Positions 5,222 through 6,773 of a stretch of DNA of 6,773 nucleotides are shown here, piece after piece; within the stretch, counting starts at the first letter, position 1; each line of letters opens with the position of its first letter. The notes beneath the pieces are model-generated. The model saw only the letters and a program-made list of their open reading frames with translations. It did not search any database and had not been told where the DNA came from. The translations under genes and the position numbers were made by a program. The DNA lies in assembly GCA_003645215.1 (NCBI GenBank), contig QNEM01000115.1, positions 1 to 6,773 on the forward strand. Direction: 5' to 3'. This DNA is from Gammaproteobacteria bacterium. GTDB taxonomy: Bacteria; Pseudomonadota; Gammaproteobacteria; Eutrophobiales; Eutrophobiaceae.

Positions 5222-6773
5222 TCAGGCCTTGCTCGCCACCTCATCGGGTACGAAATCCTTGGCGATGCGCTTGGCAAGGGTATAGATGCCACGCAGTTTC
5301 TCCAGGAACTCCATCTCCAGCCGCACCAGGTCGAGATGCCCACTGTCCTGGATTCCAATCCGCTCAGACTGAAGCAGGAGAAATTCGTCAGCTATGCGGT
5401 GAACCTCGCCCCTGGCTATAATGACTTCTTCTGCGGCCGTTTCATCCTCTTCCTGTATTGCCAGAATTACCTGTTCAATCGTATAGCCTACCTTGTCCGC
5501 CAGACTGCTTATCAATAAGAGGGTAGTCTCGCTGGGTTCAACCCCCAGGTCAATGAAACCCTTGCCAACTGTTACCAGTTCGTCATTGATAATATCTGCC
5601 AGGTTTTCCAGGTTCACCGTGGCACTCATTAATACCTGAAAGTGTTCACTTTGCTTGTCCGTCAGAGGTTGCTGGCGTATCTCGCTCATGTATTCAAGAA
5701 TCGCATCGCGCAAAATATCCACCTTGTCATCCAGTTTCAGGACGCTATCGCACTTCTGCTTGTCCCTTTCTTGCACACCTGAACGCAGGATTGAGAACAT
5801 TTCGTTAATAATCCCACCCATGTGGCCGACTTCAAGCCGTACCTGTTCAAGTGCCATAGCTGGAATCCCAACCACATCTTTTTCCAGATAACGGGGCTCG
5901 ATAATGATCTTTGCCTCTTCCGGACGTGCCGGCACCAGTTTCTCCACCAGTCGTGCAAACAGGGGGGCGAAGCCGATAAATAGTAGGGTATTGGCTACGT
6001 TGAATGCCGTGTGGGCATTGGCTATCTGGCGTGGCACATCGGCCGCCATCTGCGCCTTACCACTCAATGCTGGAGAACTCGGTGAGATCGCCACGATAAA
6101 ATCAGTCAACTGTGGAATAAACATAAACCAGATTAGTACACCGGCAATATTGAATATGACGTGAACCATCGCCGCACGTACTGCTTCCACCGGCTTGCCC
6201 AGCGATGCCAGAATGGCGGTAACACAGGTACCGATGTTGGAGCCAAAGGCCAGCGCTATCCCGGCCGGCAGGGTAATTAGACCGGATGATGCCATCACAA
6301 TTGCGATGCCGGTAGTTGCTGACGAGGACTGGACCAACCCCGTGAAAACCGCACCGACCAGGATGCCCAGCAGCGGGTTTTCCATACTGACCATGAGGTC
6401 GAGGAAGGGCTGGTAGGTGTGCAGCGGTTGCATGGCGTCACCCATTACGCCCATGCCGTAAAAAATCAGACCAAGGCCCATGATGATGCCACCGTAATGT
6501 CGGGTGTTTTCTGCTTTGCCGACAAACAGCATGAGGAAACCAATGGTGACCATCAACAACGCATACTGGGTTATATTGAAGGCCACGATCTGGGCGGTAA
6601 TGGTGGTGCCGATATTGGCCCCCATGATGACACCCACCGACTGGGTGAGGGTCATGAACCAAGCAGAAATAAACCCAACCACCAGTACGGTCGTGACCGA
6701 CGAGGAATTGAGTATCGCCGTCACAAAGGCACCGGTCAACGCGCCCATAAAGCGATTTTTGGTCAGGCGGGCA
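5222..6773 (-). CDS. Na+/phosphate cotransporter with C-terminal PhoU-like domain (NptA type, N-terminus outside window)
   Basis: The stop is at 5222-5224 and the frame stays open to the right edge. An ATG at 6748 exists, but the eight codons before it (ARLTKNRF) continue the family's conserved N-terminal stretch, so the true start lies outside and some 50-60 residues are missing. Numbered from that Met, the transport domain has the two inverted repeats of the family: NSSSVTT (14-20) with GANIGTT (43-49), and QSSSATT (140-146) with GSNIGT (169-174), followed by ANAHTAFNVANTLLF (243-257). Residues about 295-500 are helical and charged and match the PhoU-like regulatory domain fused to many bacterial members, ending in LVRLEMEFLEKL. 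The protein should carry out sodium-driven phosphate movement across the inner membrane, with the PhoU part in the cytoplasm. The first repeat has Asn14 where Gln is usual. No phosphate-regulon gene is adjacent in the window. Confidence 0.93.
   Translation of the reverse strand, partial: ARLTKNRFMGALTGAFVTAILNSSSVTTVLVVGFISAWFMTLTQSVGVIMGANIGTTITAQIVAFNITQYALLMVTIGFLMLFVGKAENTRHYGGIIMGLGLIFYGMGVMGDAMQPLHTYQPFLDLMVSMENPLLGILVGAVFTGLVQSSSATTGIAIVMASSGLITLPAGIALAFGSNIGTCVTAILASLGKPVEAVRAAMVHVIFNIAGVLIWFMFIPQLTDFIVAISPSSPALSGKAQMAADVPRQIANAHTAFNVANTLLFIGFAPLFARLVEKLVPARPEEAKIIIEPRYLEKDVVGIPAMALEQVRLEVGHMGGIINEMFSILRSGVQERDKQKCDSVLKLDDKVDILRDAILEYMSEIRQQPLTDKQSEHFQVLMSATVNLENLADIINDELVTVGKGFIDLGVEPSETTLLLISSLADKVGYTIEQVILAIQEEDETAAEEVIIARGEVHRIADEFLLLQSERIGIQDSGHLDLVRLEMEFLEKLRGIYTLAKRIAKDFVPDEVASKA

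Noticed and set aside
5222..6748. Na/Pi transporter as a complete gene starting at ATG 6748
   Set aside because: The frame is open to the window edge and the codons just upstream encode the conserved T-K-N-R-F stretch of the family, so the gene is cut by the window.

Overview
The window looks like chromosomal DNA from a Gram-negative proteobacterium, most likely a gammaproteobacterium. Pointers are the exported proteins with Sec-type signal peptides, Shine-Dalgarno sites of the AGGA/AGGGAG kind, and an NptA-type Na+/phosphate transporter fused to a PhoU-like domain. This assignment is inference; there is no rRNA, tRNA or other lineage marker. I see no mobile element, CRISPR array or integrase.

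Left part (minus strand, 1-1917): two tandem, same-direction paralogues of an exported or membrane-anchored metallo-beta-lactamase-fold hydrolase in the RNase Z/AtsA-like branch. The upstream copy (601-1917) is complete. The downstream copy (1-422) runs off the left edge, and only its N-terminal 140 residues are visible. The 178-base gap between them holds two adjacent hairpins and a 16-bp perfect palindrome. It also carries two short words that recur upstream of the other copy.

Middle (plus strand, 2063-5001): a divergently transcribed, tightly coupled two-gene operon. The first gene encodes a 547-residue secreted protein of no assigned function with an apparent NTF2-like C-terminal domain. 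The second encodes a HupE/UreJ-type membrane protein with a periplasmic N-terminal domain and about six membrane helices. The two overlap by one base (TAATG). This pair is the least understood part of the window. A role in metal-ion handling is plausible from the HupE family but unproven.

Right part (minus strand, 5222-6773): a Na+/Pi cotransporter with a C-terminal PhoU-like domain, cut off at its N-terminus by the right edge. It converges on the HupE operon across a roughly 220-base gap that contains a 14-bp tandem repeat and no clear terminator.

The middle operon is visibly richer in A+T than the genes on either side. No single pathway obviously links the three blocks. The strongest candidate for something undescribed is the exported protein/HupE pair, followed by the duplicated hydrolases with their shared upstream motifs.
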